Shown: in pieces, positions 1 through 8,093 of the stretch
Numbering within the stretch: position 1 is the stretch's first letter
Layout of the letters: each line of letters starts with the position of its first letter
NCBI GenBank assembly: GCA_900544875.1
Contig: UQWS01000020.1
Coordinates: forward strand, 1-31,581
DNA: 31,581 nt
Reading direction: 5' to 3'
DNA from: an uncultured Collinsella sp.
Lineage (GTDB): Bacteria > Actinomycetota > Coriobacteriia > Coriobacteriales > Coriobacteriaceae
Translations under genes and position numbers: made by a program
Notes under the pieces: model-generated
Seen by the model: the letters and a program-made list of their open reading frames with translations, nothing else
The model's database searches: none
What the model was told of the DNA's origin: nothing

Positions 1-3
1 CGG

Positions 4-88
4 TTAAGTTTGCTGCTCTACAGTCCTGCGCAAGACGGAAAGCACATTAAATGCTTTCCTTCGCGTGCGGAACTCGCGACAAACTTAA
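4..88. repeat. Nested imperfect inverted repeat
   Basis: Outer arms TTAAGTTTG (4-12) and CAAACTTAA (80-88) are perfect complements. Inner arms GGAAAGCA (37-44) and TGCTTTCC (52-59) are also perfect, around a 7-nt AT-rich loop. The material between the arms pairs only partly. There is no U-tract on either strand, so it does not look like a simple intrinsic terminator. The gene to its left lies outside the window. It could be a REP-like element or an RNA processing site. Confidence 0.5.
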
Positions 89-206
89 TCGCCCCGCCCG
101 GCGGGCAAGCTGCGGAAACTCGGTCGGTCCAGAGCAATATCGGCGAAACGGAATTCTGGCTGAGGATCTGTTCGCGACAAAGACTCAATGGGCAGTTCCC
201 TCTATG

Positions 207-293
207 CCCTTCTGGAAGTTGCGGTGAAATAGGGACTGATTTTGCGGTTGAAACGTTTAAACAGTCCCTATTTCACCGCAACTTACAGAAGGG
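207..293. repeat. Near-perfect 32-bp inverted repeat (REP/MITE-like)
   Basis: Two 32-nt arms (207-238 and 262-293) are reverse complements with one mismatch (G215 against T285), separated by a 23-nt loop (239-261). The arm core reads CAGTCCCTATTTCACCGC. The hairpin is far longer than a terminator stem and lacks a flanking U-tract. It sits next to the PTS terminator, between that gene and whatever lies left of the window. The form fits a REP or a small non-autonomous element. Copy number cannot be judged here. Confidence 0.7.
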
Positions 294-297
294 AATG

Positions 298-334
298 AAA
301 AAAGGCGGGGGCTCCAGGTGGAGTCCTCGCCTTT
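298..334 (-). terminator. Intrinsic terminator of the PTS gene
   Basis: On the minus strand a G+C-rich stem with two small mismatches (AGGCG-GG-CTCC type, arms 303-315 and 320-332) has an ACCT loop and is followed by TTTTTT. It lies about 35 nt after the PTS stop codon, so the PTS gene appears to be the last or only gene of its transcript. Confidence 0.85.
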
Positions 335-369
335 ATTACAGGGGGCGATGTTATTCGCGTACCGTGGAA

Positions 370-2373
370 TTAGACCAGGCGGGCGTTGATCGTCTTGACG
401 ATCTCGGCGGCGTCGGTGGAACCCTTGACGGTGGCACGGAAGTCCTCGTCCATGAGCGCCTCGGCGACCTTGGACAGGATCTTGAGGTGCGTGGTACCGG
501 CCTGGGCACCGGGGATGAGCAGGGCGATAGCCACGTTGACGGGAGCGCCGTCCATGGTGTCCCAACCGGTCACGCCGGACTCGTCCTTGACGACGATGAC
601 GGCAGCCTCGGTGATGGCGTCGGACTTGGCATGCGGGATGGCGAAGCCCTCCATCATGCCCGTGGTGCCCTCGGCCTCGCGGGCCAGGAAGGCGTTCATC
701 ACGGCATCGGCGTCGCCGGCGATACCGGCCTTGACGGCCTGGTTGGAGACAAAGCTCAGGGCCTCGTCACGAGAAGCGAAGTCCTCGGCGACAAAGACGT
801 TCTCGACCTTCACGAAGTCGGCGGCCTTGGCCTCAGGCGCCTCGACAGCAGCGGCCTTGGGGGCCTCAACCGGCTTGGCGGCAGGAGCGGCCTTCTGGTT
901 CTTCTCGAAGTCATACTTCTTGAAGGCCACGAACAGGATGCCACCGACCACGGCGCCGATGAGAATCGCGAGGACCCACAGCGGACCGTTCTCGACAACG
1001 GGCAGGACCAGGAAGCCACCGTGAGGCGCCGGATCGTGGACGTTGAACATAATGGTCAGGATCGAGGCGATGGAGGAACCGAGCATCATGATGGGCATGA
1101 CAGGCCAGATGTTCTTGGTCATGAACGGAATGGCGCCCTCGGTGATGTGGGTGCAACCAAGAATGAAGTTGACGATACCGGCGTCATGATCCTCCTGGCT
1201 GAAGTACTTCTTGCCAACGATGACGGCAAAGGTGGTGATCAGCGGCGGAACGATACAGGCGGCGGAGACGGCAGCCATGAAATTGGTGCCGAAGTTGTAG
1301 GTGTCGGTGCCAACGCCGGCAGCAAGAGCCTCGGTGAGCATAGCGGTACCGGTGACGTAAGCAGCCTTGTTGACCGGGCCGCCCATGTCAACGGCGCACA
1401 TGCAGCCGATAGCAAGACCCAGGACAACAGCGCCAGAGGCAGACAGACCCTTGAGGAAGTCCATCATGGCGGTGTTGATGGCAGCCATGGGGCCGGAGAT
1501 GCCAAGCATGACCAGACCGACGATGGCGGTCGAGAACAGCGGGTACAGGAAGATAGCCTTGAGGCCGTCCAGGTTCTTGGGCAGCTTGGCAAAGACCTTC
1601 TCGAGCAGCACGATGACATAGCCAGCGAGGAAGCCGCCGACGATGCCGCCCAGGAAGCCGAAGCCCACGCCGGCGCCACCGGCGTCGATCATGCCGGTCT
1701 CGGCGTTAACAGGCAGGCCCTGGATGGCGATCATACCGGCGACGAAGCCGGGAACGAGTGCCGGGCGCTTGCCGATGGACTCGGCGATATAGGCGGAAAG
1801 CACGGGAACCATGAGGTTCATGGCAATGCCGCCGATGATCTTGAGCAAAGCGGCGAAGCTGTTGTAGTCGGCAGCCGTCGAATCGAAGGACGTGATGCCC
1901 CACAGGAACGAAACGGCGGTCAGGACGCCACCAGCGACGACGAAGACCAGCATGTGGCTGACGCCGTTCATGAGGTGCTTATAAATGATGTGGCCGACGG
2001 ATTCCTTCTCCTCGACCTCATCCTCGACATCGGCAGCGGCTGCAACCGTGCTGTCGCCCTTGGCGGCGAGCGCGCGGTCAATCAGCTTACCGGCGGCCTC
2101 AACGGACAGGGCCTTGGAAACACCAACGGAAACCATGGGCTTGCCGGCGAAACGCTCAGCCTGGACATCCTTATCGGCTGCGACGACGACGGCCTTGGCA
2201 CCAGCGATCTCACTCTTGGTGAGCTCGTTCTCGACACCGACCTGGCCATGAGTCTCGACCTTAATGGTCAGACCGCGCTCGGCAGCTGCCTTCTCCAGCG
2301 CCTCCTTAGCCATGAAGGTGTGCGCAATGCCGGTCGGGCAACCGGTCGCGGCGATGATGTCAAACTTAGCCAT
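370..2373 (-). CDS. PTS fructose-type permease, domains IIB-IIC-IIA
   Basis: This 667-residue protein is a membrane sugar transporter of the phosphoenolpyruvate phosphotransferase system, fructose/mannitol class. It imports and phosphorylates a hexose. The IIB domain (about 1-100) has the phosphocysteine in the motif ATGCPTG (C12). A charged linker leads to the multi-helix IIC domain (about 125-480). An Ala/Pro-rich linker follows, then IIA (about 520-667) with the phospho-histidine in IPHAK (H581). The chosen start at 2373 has AAGGAGG just upstream and begins exactly at the IIB fold; an earlier in-frame start would add 24 non-homologous residues. The order B-C-A differs from the A-B-C of classical FruA. 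No fruK lies beside it, and the divergent neighbour is an RpiR-type regulator rather than DeoR-type FruR. Fructose is therefore plausible, but mannose or another ketose/hexose cannot be excluded. Confidence 0.93.
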   Translation of the reverse strand: MAKFDIIAATGCPTGIAHTFMAKEALEKAAAERGLTIKVETHGQVGVENELTKSEIAGAKAVVVAADKDVQAERFAGKPMVSVGVSKALSVEAAGKLIDRALAAKGDSTVAAAADVEDEVEEKESVGHIIYKHLMNGVSHMLVFVVAGGVLTAVSFLWGITSFDSTAADYNSFAALLKIIGGIAMNLMVPVLSAYIAESIGKRPALVPGFVAGMIAIQGLPVNAETGMIDAGGAGVGFGFLGGIVGGFLAGYVIVLLEKVFAKLPKNLDGLKAIFLYPLFSTAIVGLVMLGISGPMAAINTAMMDFLKGLSASGAVVLGLAIGCMCAVDMGGPVNKAAYVTGTAMLTEALAAGVGTDTYNFGTNFMAAVSAACIVPPLITTFAVIVGKKYFSQEDHDAGIVNFILGCTHITEGAIPFMTKNIWPVMPIMMLGSSIASILTIMFNVHDPAPHGGFLVLPVVENGPLWVLAILIGAVVGGILFVAFKKYDFEKNQKAAPAAKPVEAPKAAAVEAPEAKAADFVKVENVFVAEDFASRDEALSFVSNQAVKAGIAGDADAVMNAFLAREAEGTTGMMEGFAIPHAKSDAITEAAVIVVKDESGVTGWDTMDGAPVNVAIALLIPGAQAGTTHLKILSKVAEALMDEDFRATVKGSTDAAEIVKTINARLV

Positions 2374-2394
2374 GTGTCCCTCCTTCTTGAGTAC

Positions 2395-2435
2395 AGCGCC
2401 CGCGGGCGCTCCCCTACACGCGCTTCGATGCGCGT
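2395..2435 (-). promoter_or_regulatory. Two hairpins in the PTS leader
   Basis: The PTS 5' leader contains a perfect 16-nt palindrome AGCGCCCGCGGGCGCT (2395-2410) and a hairpin ACGCGC/GCGCGT (2418-2423, 2430-2435) with a 6-nt loop. Both lie between the expected promoter and the ribosome binding site. They may affect mRNA stability or elongation. The second hairpin is followed by five T on the plus strand, where there is no gene to terminate. Confidence 0.35.
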
Positions 2436-2500
2436 TTTTCCACAACTGAAAGATACCAACCTACCGTCCGCGTGAGAAGAGACAAGACGCAATTCTCCGG

Positions 2501-2543
2501 TGAAAGGTTCTTTCATAACCGTAAACGGTAGGTGAAAGTTTAC
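2501..2543. promoter_or_regulatory. Candidate RpiR operator region
   Basis: A perfect 6-3-6 palindrome TGAAAG-GTT-CTTTCA spans 2501-2515. About 6 bp further on, GTAAAC (2521-2526) and GTTTAC (2538-2543) form a second inverted repeat that encloses another TGAAAGT half-site. TGAAA/TTTCA half-sites are typical of several RpiR-family operators. The position between the divergent PTS gene and the RpiR gene suits control of both. Binding is inferred. Confidence 0.5.
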
Positions 2544-2591
2544 CATCAACACTTGAAACGGCAAGGTGTATCTTGTAATTGAAAATCCCCC

Positions 2592-2597
2592 TATACT
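2592..2597 (+). promoter_or_regulatory. Putative -10 box for the RpiR gene
   Basis: TATACT lies 49 nt before the RpiR start codon in an AT-rich stretch. No good -35 hexamer is found at 16-18 bp, so the promoter may depend on an activator or be weak. Confidence 0.35.
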
Positions 2598-2645
2598 ATG
2601 GCATTACAAATCAAATTAGATTTTCATGCCAACCAGGAGCCATCC

Positions 2646-3503
2646 ATGACCGATAGTAGCAAGAGCGCACTTTCCCTCATAAGCACCCATCAGGGATACA
2701 GCGAGTCCGAGCAGCGCATTGTCGACTATATATTGGAGCACCAGTCCGAGGCGCCGCGCCTCACGGCCGCTCAGCTCTCACGCGCCGCCGCCACGTCCGA
2801 GGCGACCGTTTCGCGCTTCTGCCGCAAGCTTGGCTTTGGCAGCTTCCGCAGCTTTCAGTTTTCGTTGGCGAGGGATTTAGAAAGCCAGCGCAACGAGGGC
2901 CTGACTGACGAGGTCTCGCTCGACAATATGGAGCAGAGCCTCAAGAACATCCTGGCTGCCAAGGTGAGCGAGCTTAATGCGACCATCGACGGGATCGACC
3001 ACGATACGCTGGCGGCTGTTGTGCATGCCCTTAAGCATGCAGGGGTTATTGAGTTTGCAGCTGTGGGCAATACGAACGCGGTCGCGCTCGATGCGACGTT
3101 TAAGTTTTCGCAGCTGGGCCTGCGCTGCATGGCGAGCACCATTAGCGAGACATCAATCGGCTTTGCGCTCACGTTGCGCCCGGGTGACGTTATCGTGCTC
3201 ATCTCAAACTCCGGCAAATCGCGCCGACTGAATCGCATGGCAAAAGCGGCTCGCAACTGCGGCGCAACCGTAGTCGTCATCAGCAGCGACAGCAAATCCC
3301 CGCTCGCGCGTCTGGCAGACTACACTTTTAATACCGTCAATCACGAAGCGCTGCTGACGACAGGCGACTTTGCGTTCTCTAAAATCAGCGCCACGATGAT
3401 CATCGAAGTCATCTACAACTTCCTGCTGCCCGAGATTGAAGACGCTCGCGAACATATCAGCTACTACGAGGAGCTCATCCAGCCGGACAAGGTCGTTGAG
3501 TAA
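2646..3503 (+). CDS. RpiR-family transcriptional regulator (HTH + SIS)
   Basis: This 285-residue cytoplasmic regulator senses a phosphosugar. The N-terminal HTH_6 domain (about 1-78) includes the recognition segment SEATVSRFCRKLGF (51-64). The C-terminal SIS domain (about 120-260) includes the sugar-phosphate loop ISNSGKS (186-192). Length and domain order are normal for the family. The start at 2646 is preceded by AGGAG at good spacing; an in-frame ATG at 2598 would only add unrelated residues. It is transcribed divergently from the PTS permease and is probably its regulator, responding to the phosphorylated sugar the permease produces. The direction of control (activator or repressor) cannot be read from the sequence. 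Confidence 0.92.
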   Translation: MTDSSKSALSLISTHQGYSESEQRIVDYILEHQSEAPRLTAAQLSRAAATSEATVSRFCRKLGFGSFRSFQFSLARDLESQRNEGLTDEVSLDNMEQSLKNILAAKVSELNATIDGIDHDTLAAVVHALKHAGVIEFAAVGNTNAVALDATFKFSQLGLRCMASTISETSIGFALTLRPGDVIVLISNSGKSRRLNRMAKAARNCGATVVVISSDSKSPLARLADYTFNTVNHEALLTTGDFAFSKISATMIIEVIYNFLLPEIEDAREHISYYEELIQPDKVVE

Positions 3504-3511
3504 AACGCGTA

Positions 3512-3544
3512 GTGGGACAAAAATTTCAGTCTATTTTGTCCCAC
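3512..3544. terminator. Stem-loop between convergent rpiR-type gene and recN
   Basis: A perfect 11-bp stem GTGGGACAAAA (3512-3522) / TTTTGTCCCAC (3534-3544) encloses an 11-nt loop. It sits 9 nt after the RpiR stop and 19 nt after the recN stop on the other strand, so it could terminate both convergent transcripts. Neither side has a U-tract beyond the stem, so it may instead be a REP-like repeat. Confidence 0.55.
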
Positions 3545-3562
3545 CAACACCGCTGATACGAC

Positions 3563-5191
3563 CTAGCCTCGAGCTTCTTCGAGCATCTGCTTGGCGTGGG
3601 CCAAGCTTGCCTCGGACTGATCGCCGCTCAACATGCGGGCGATCTCGGCGGTACGCGCTTCGCCGGTTACCTCGTCCAAATGCGTCTGGGGAACATCGCC
3701 CGGTTCCTTGCTGACGACATAATGCTTGTCAGCCATGACGGCGACCTGCGCCAAGTGGGTTACGACAATCACTTGATGCGTAGCGGCAAGATCGGCCAGC
3801 ACACCAGCAAGAGCGCGAGCCGTGGAGCCGCCGACACCGGCATCGACCTCGTCAAATACCAGTGTGTCGACGCCGTCAGCATTACCCAAGACCACCTTGC
3901 TCGCCAGCATGACGCGGCTGAGCTCGCCGCCCGAGGCAATGCGGCGCAGGGGACGCGGCGTCAAGCCGACACCGCTGCGATACAAAAGCTCGTAGCTTGA
4001 AGGACCCGCCGGCGTCCACTCGGCGCGCGGAAGATCACGCGACTCCCAAACGAGCTCGGCGCCGCCCATCTCCAGGCGCGCCATTTGGCGGCCAAACTCG
4101 TGACAAAAACGCGGAGCAGCGGTATTACGCGCACGCTTGAGTGCCTTGGCGGCAGCGAACAGCTCGCGCTCGGCGCTCCCGAGTGCCTCACGCGCCTTTT
4201 TGATCTGTTCATCGCCATCATCGACCAGGGACAGCAGCTCTTGCGAGCGATCGCGCATGGCAAAAACATCGTCCATGGTGGGACCCCACTGACGCAACAG
4301 GCCCTTGAGGTCGGAATACCGCTCACGCATGCGAGCGAGCTCGCGCGGGTCGAAGGCGACGCCATCGCGATAGGCACGAAGCTCGTTCGCGCTATCCTCA
4401 AGGGAGATGCAGGCATCCGAAAGCGCATCGGCAATGTCGCCCAGTTTGCGATCGACGGTAGCCATACGGGAAAGCTCTGCCACGGCGCTGTTCACGGCAT
4501 CGAGCGCTCCACCTTCGGCGGCAAGCGATGCATGGGCATCGTTAGCTGTGGCAACCAGTACCTCGGCATGTTCGGAGCGCGGCAGCAGTTCCTCGAGTTC
4601 CTCATACTCACCCGGCTTGGGGTCGACCTCGGCGATACGCTCCAGGGCGAAGCGCGCCTCCTCGACGCGACTCCCCTGCGCACGCGACGCCTCCTCTACG
4701 CGACGGACCTCCTTGGCAGCCGCACGCGACGCCTTGAAGCAGGCGCGGTAACGGTCGAGCGCCTCGAGCGCAGAGCGACCAGCCCAGGCATCAACCATGG
4801 CAACATGATGCGCCGGATCGAGCAGACGCTGATGTTCATGCTGGCCGCACAGATCCATCATCACGCCGACGCGCTCGGAAAGCTCGCGCACGCTGGCGAT
4901 GCGGCCGTCAATCTTGACGCGGCTGCGACCCTCGGCAGAAAGGCTGCGCTGCACAGTAAAGCCCTCCGTGTCGTGCGGGCCGTCGAACAAGCGCGCCTCG
5001 ACGCTCGCCAGCGCCTCGCCCTCGCGCACGGTCGAAGAATCCGCACGCTCGCCCAAAATGAGCTTGAGCGCCGAGAGCAGCGCGGTCTTGCCGGCACCGG
5101 TCTCGCCAGTCAAAACCGTTAGGCCCGCACTCGGCACCAGCGTCGCCTCGCGAATGAGTGCAATGTTGGAAACCTGCAGCTCATCGATCAT
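3563..5191 (-). CDS. recN: DNA repair protein RecN
   Basis: This is a 542-residue SMC-like ATPase acting early in double-strand break repair. The Walker A motif GETGAGKT is at 29-36. A long charged, Ala/Glu-rich coiled-coil region follows. The ABC signature SGGELS lies at about 420-425 and the Walker B motif LVFDEVDAGVGG at about 443-455, then a VVTHLAQVA switch. The length is normal (about 550). The start codon lies inside the end of nadK (11-nt overlap), so translation is probably coupled. It is the last gene of the efp-recN operon. The grouping nadK-recN with tlyA and xseB is common in Gram-positive bacteria. Confidence 0.97.
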   Translation of the reverse strand: MIDELQVSNIALIREATLVPSAGLTVLTGETGAGKTALLSALKLILGERADSSTVREGEALASVEARLFDGPHDTEGFTVQRSLSAEGRSRVKIDGRIASVRELSERVGVMMDLCGQHEHQRLLDPAHHVAMVDAWAGRSALEALDRYRACFKASRAAAKEVRRVEEASRAQGSRVEEARFALERIAEVDPKPGEYEELEELLPRSEHAEVLVATANDAHASLAAEGGALDAVNSAVAELSRMATVDRKLGDIADALSDACISLEDSANELRAYRDGVAFDPRELARMRERYSDLKGLLRQWGPTMDDVFAMRDRSQELLSLVDDGDEQIKKAREALGSAERELFAAAKALKRARNTAAPRFCHEFGRQMARLEMGGAELVWESRDLPRAEWTPAGPSSYELLYRSGVGLTPRPLRRIASGGELSRVMLASKVVLGNADGVDTLVFDEVDAGVGGSTARALAGVLADLAATHQVIVVTHLAQVAVMADKHYVVSKEPGDVPQTHLDEVTGEARTAEIARMLSGDQSEASLAHAKQMLEEARG

Positions 5192-6041
5192 GACGCACTC
5201 CGTAGAATACGCGGCTCACCGAGTTGTAAAAACTCTCGGGGCCGTAGTCGAGCAGCAGCACATCGCCGGGGCCTCGGCGCACGGCCACGCTCTCGACCGT
5301 GCCGTCGCAGGTAATAAACTGTCCATCGATAGCGATCGCCGGAACGCTCGGACGGTCATCAGACATAAAGATTTCGACGACATCGCTCGGCGAAGTCAAG
5401 AAAGCGCGAGCTTGAATGGTGTGCGGCGCAATGGGTACGCAGACCATGCCCGTATAGTCAGGGCTCACGATGGGGCCACCGGCGCTGAGCGCGTAACCCG
5501 TAGAACCAGTCGCCGTCGAAACGACGACACCGTCACCGCGTAGGCGGTCGATATGGTGACCGGACACCGTGATGTCAAACTCGACCATATCGGACAGGGG
5601 GCCGCGCGTAAGCGCCATGTCGTTGAGGGCGAAGGTGCGCACAACATCCTTCGTACCATCTTCGCGCACGGACACGATATCCGCGGCGATGGTAGCGCGA
5701 CGGCTCACATGCAGCTCGCCGGACAGGGCGTCGCTCACGACCTGCAGAATGTCGCGCTCCTCGGGACTCGCAGCAGTTAAAAAACCCAGGTGACCATAGG
5801 AAAGACCGAGGATAGGAATCTCACGATGGTTGAGGATGCGGGCAGCGCGCAGCAACGTGCCGTCGCCGCCGAGCGTAATGACCAGATCGGAGCCGTCAAT
5901 ATCAGGCGTGCTTTGAATCTTCGATCGCTGGTCGGCAGCCCATGCGACCTCATAGCCCTGGCGCGTCAGCCAAAGCTCGAGCATCAGGCCGCTCTCGACC
6001 GCCTCTTGCTTGTAGTAATTGGGAACCAGAAAGACCTTCAT
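5181..6041 (-). CDS. nadK: NAD kinase
   Basis: This 286-residue enzyme phosphorylates NAD to NADP using ATP or polyphosphate. The diagnostic GGDGT motif is at 58-62 (ITLGGDGTLL), followed by an NDM-type motif near the middle (FALNDMALTR) and a Gly-rich segment (TATGSTGYALSAGGP) typical of the second domain. The size matches bacterial NadK. It overlaps tlyA by 4 nt (ATGA) upstream and recN by 11 nt downstream, so the three genes are translationally coupled. Confidence 0.96.
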   Translation of the reverse strand: MKVFLVPNYYKQEAVESGLMLELWLTRQGYEVAWAADQRSKIQSTPDIDGSDLVITLGGDGTLLRAARILNHREIPILGLSYGHLGFLTAASPEERDILQVVSDALSGELHVSRRATIAADIVSVREDGTKDVVRTFALNDMALTRGPLSDMVEFDITVSGHHIDRLRGDGVVVSTATGSTGYALSAGGPIVSPDYTGMVCVPIAPHTIQARAFLTSPSDVVEIFMSDDRPSVPAIAIDGQFITCDGTVESVAVRRGPGDVLLLDYGPESFYNSVSRVFYGVRHDR

Positions 6042-6841
6042 AGCGTTGCAGCTTTCTCGCTCATAACCGATACCTGGGATTGCAGCTCGTCTTGCGAGCG
6101 ATCGCCGGGGTCAAATCTCGTGCCGTACAGGAAAAACTCAACGTTGCCCTTGGCACCATGAATGGGCGACACGCACACATCGACCGGGAACAGGCCCTTG
6201 GCAGCAAAGAGTTCAACCGCCGCCACGAGTGTATCGCGGCGCACGGCGGGATCGGTCACAATGCCGCCCTCGCCCACCAGCGCCGCCGGAGCCTCAAACT
6301 GCGGCTTTACGAGCGTGCAGAATGCACCCGTAGGCGCCAGGCACGCCAGTACCGCATCGATAATGTTCGCGATGCTGGTAAACGAGACATCACACACAGC
6401 CAGGTCGATAGTGCCGGCATAGCCAAGCTCAGGCAGCTGCGTCACGTTTGTGCGCTCATGCAGCGTCACGCGATCGTCCTGGCGCAACGACCAATCGAAC
6501 TGGGCGCGACCCACGTCCACCGAGACAACGGTCGCAGCTCCGCGCTTGAGCAGACAATCGGTAAAGCCGCCGGTAGAGCAGCCCACATCCAGACAGGCAA
6601 GGCCCGTCGGATTGATGCCAAACGCATCAAGCGCGCCTTCGAGCTTAAGACCGCCGCGGCCAACATAGGGAATGCGCCCCTTCACATGCAGCGGCAGCCC
6701 CGGGATCACCTTAAGGCCCGGCGAAGTCAAGCGCTCACCGCCACTCGAGACCAAGCCGGCCATAAGAGTGCGAAGGGCATCCGCGCGATCGGCGCAGATG
6801 CCCTGTGAAATCAGTTCGTCATCAAGACGCACGCGTTTCAT
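6038..6841 (-). CDS. tlyA: TlyA-family rRNA 2'-O-methyltransferase
   Basis: The protein has an N-terminal S4 RNA-binding domain (MKRVRLDDELI onward, about 1-65) and an FtsJ/RrmJ-type methyltransferase domain with the SAM-binding motif LDVGCSTGGFTD, a CDVSFTS motif and the catalytic-type lysine in LVKPQFEA. In Mycobacterium and others TlyA methylates 16S and 23S rRNA and determines capreomycin sensitivity; the older name is hemolysin A. The start at 6841 was chosen because family homology begins there. ATG 6850 and TTG 6853 are in-frame alternatives adding 3-4 residues, and none has a strong Shine-Dalgarno. It lies 35 nt after xseB and overlaps nadK by 4 nt. Confidence 0.94.
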   Translation of the reverse strand: MKRVRLDDELISQGICADRADALRTLMAGLVSSGGERLTSPGLKVIPGLPLHVKGRIPYVGRGGLKLEGALDAFGINPTGLACLDVGCSTGGFTDCLLKRGAATVVSVDVGRAQFDWSLRQDDRVTLHERTNVTQLPELGYAGTIDLAVCDVSFTSIANIIDAVLACLAPTGAFCTLVKPQFEAPAALVGEGGIVTDPAVRRDTLVAAVELFAAKGLFPVDVCVSPIHGAKGNVEFFLYGTRFDPGDRSQDELQSQVSVMSEKAATL

Positions 6842-6876
6842 GAATGCCATCAACCATTCGTATCCGGAGATGCGGC

Positions 6877-7116
6877 CTAGCTATCCTGGGATTCGTTTGC
6901 CGCATCCTCATCGTATTCCTGCTCGAGCTTGTCGGCCTCACGCGGCGTCAACTCAAACTTGTCGACCATATCGACCGCGCGGGAGCCCAGCTCAATCGCT
7001 TCGTCAAACAAATCGAGCGAACGCTCCAAGGAGGTATCCTTGGAGCGAACGGTAGCGATGATCTGATCCAGACGGTCCGAAATCTCATCAAAGTTACGGA
7101 CAGAACCCTCTGGCAT
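6877..7116 (-). CDS. xseB: Exodeoxyribonuclease VII small subunit
   Basis: This is a 79-residue acidic, helical protein. The segment SLERSLDLFDEAIELGSRA matches the XseB helical hairpin that decorates XseA. The ribosome binding site GAGGAG is made from the last codons of nusB, whose stop lies 2 nt before this ATG. The large catalytic subunit XseA is not in this window, although it often precedes xseB. The C-terminus is strongly acidic (DEDAANESQDS). Confidence 0.93.
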   Translation of the reverse strand: MPEGSVRNFDEISDRLDQIIATVRSKDTSLERSLDLFDEAIELGSRAVDMVDKFELTPREADKLEQEYDEDAANESQDS

Positions 7117-7118
7117 GG

Positions 7119-7703
7119 CTACTCCTCGACGGAGTCGATGTCAGCCTCGGCGGCGTCCGCATCCTCGGCCAGCACGCCAGCCTCAGCCTGAGCAACCGCA
7201 ACCTTGGCGGCAGCCTCGGCAGCCTGCGCCTCCTCGCGAGCGCGATCTTCGGCCAGCAGCTCCTGGTACAGGCCCTCGCCCGGCAGCTCCTCGCTGCGAG
7301 CGATCTTGCCCAGCACGCCGTTGACGAACGATGCGGACTGGTCGGTGCCATAGGCCTTGGCAAGCTCGACAGCCTCGTTGATCACGATGGCGTCCGAGAC
7401 CTCCTCGTCGGTGAGGAAACGCATCTCGTAAACAGCGATACGCAGCAGATTGCGGTCGGCGCCGGGCATGCGCATAAGATCCCAGTTCTTGGCAACGGAT
7501 CGCAGAGCGCAGTCGATGCGGTCGATATGCTCGTAGGCACCGCGGCACAGCTCCAACGCATAGGGGTCGAGGGGACCCTTCGAGATCAGGAAATCACCCT
7601 CGAGGACGCGCTCGAGCGGGCTGTCCGTGGCCTCGGCCTGGAACAGCAGCTGCAGCGCCTGACTGCGGGCAAGCGTACGCCCGCGATAAACCTTAAGGCT
7701 CAA
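7119..7703 (-). CDS. nusB: Transcription antitermination factor NusB, with C-terminal extension
   Basis: NusB joins NusE (S10) on boxA RNA in rRNA antitermination. Residues 1-150 carry the usual all-helical fold, with RTLARSQALQLLFQAE at the N-terminus and the motif AYGTDQSASFVNGVLGKIA. The protein is 194 residues against about 140 normally. The last 40 or so are an Ala/Glu-rich, probably helical or disordered acidic tail. The start is TTG at 7703, supported by AAGGAG six bases upstream, which overlaps the stop of the asp23-like gene. Confidence 0.95.
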   Translation of the reverse strand: MSLKVYRGRTLARSQALQLLFQAEATDSPLERVLEGDFLISKGPLDPYALELCRGAYEHIDRIDCALRSVAKNWDLMRMPGADRNLLRIAVYEMRFLTDEEVSDAIVINEAVELAKAYGTDQSASFVNGVLGKIARSEELPGEGLYQELLAEDRAREEAQAAEAAAKVAVAQAEAGVLAEDADAAEADIDSVEE

Positions 7704-7706
7704 AGG

Positions 7707-8069
7707 TTACTCCTTGGGGAAAACGAGGCCGTCGATGCAAACGTCAACACGCTCGACCTCAACGCCCACCTGGGCATCGATGGCGGCGACCACGGCGGCG
7801 CGAACAGCCTCGGCGAGTTTCTTGAACGGATAGCCAAAGAACACCACGACACGCACGGTGAGTGCGAGCTTGTCGCCGACGACCTCGGCCTCGACCGCCG
7901 GCTCGGAAGCCGGGGCCTTGGACGAGAGCATCATGGAGACAAGGTTGGTGGCAAGGTCCTTGACGCCAACGGAGGCGATGCCCTCGACATCGGACACGGC
8001 GCGCGAGACGATGGCGGTCAGAACATCGGGCGAAATGCCGATGCCGTCAATCTTGATTTCCTGGGGCAT
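7707..8069 (-). CDS. Asp23/Gls24 family envelope stress protein
   Basis: This is a 120-residue protein of the Asp23 (DUF322) family, recognised by the segment VLTAIVSRAVSDVEGIASVG and a C-terminal VERVDVCIDGLVF. In Firmicutes and Actinobacteria, members are linked to cell-envelope homeostasis. A copy directly upstream of nusB is a common arrangement (YqhY-like). The start has AGGAGG five bases upstream. It is 24 nt after efp and 3 nt before nusB, hence co-transcribed. Confidence 0.9.
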   Translation of the reverse strand: MPQEIKIDGIGISPDVLTAIVSRAVSDVEGIASVGVKDLATNLVSMMLSSKAPASEPAVEAEVVGDKLALTVRVVVFFGYPFKKLAEAVRAAVVAAIDAQVGVEVERVDVCIDGLVFPKE

Positions 8070-8093
8070 GAGTCCTCCTAGAAGATTTGGTTG

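Noticed and set aside
10..2475. Plus-strand ORF of 821 codons opposite the PTS permease
   Set aside because: It is the antisense shadow of a clear PTS protein in G+C-rich sequence. It reads through a terminator and hairpin region, is very rich in Gly, Asp and His, and matches no family.
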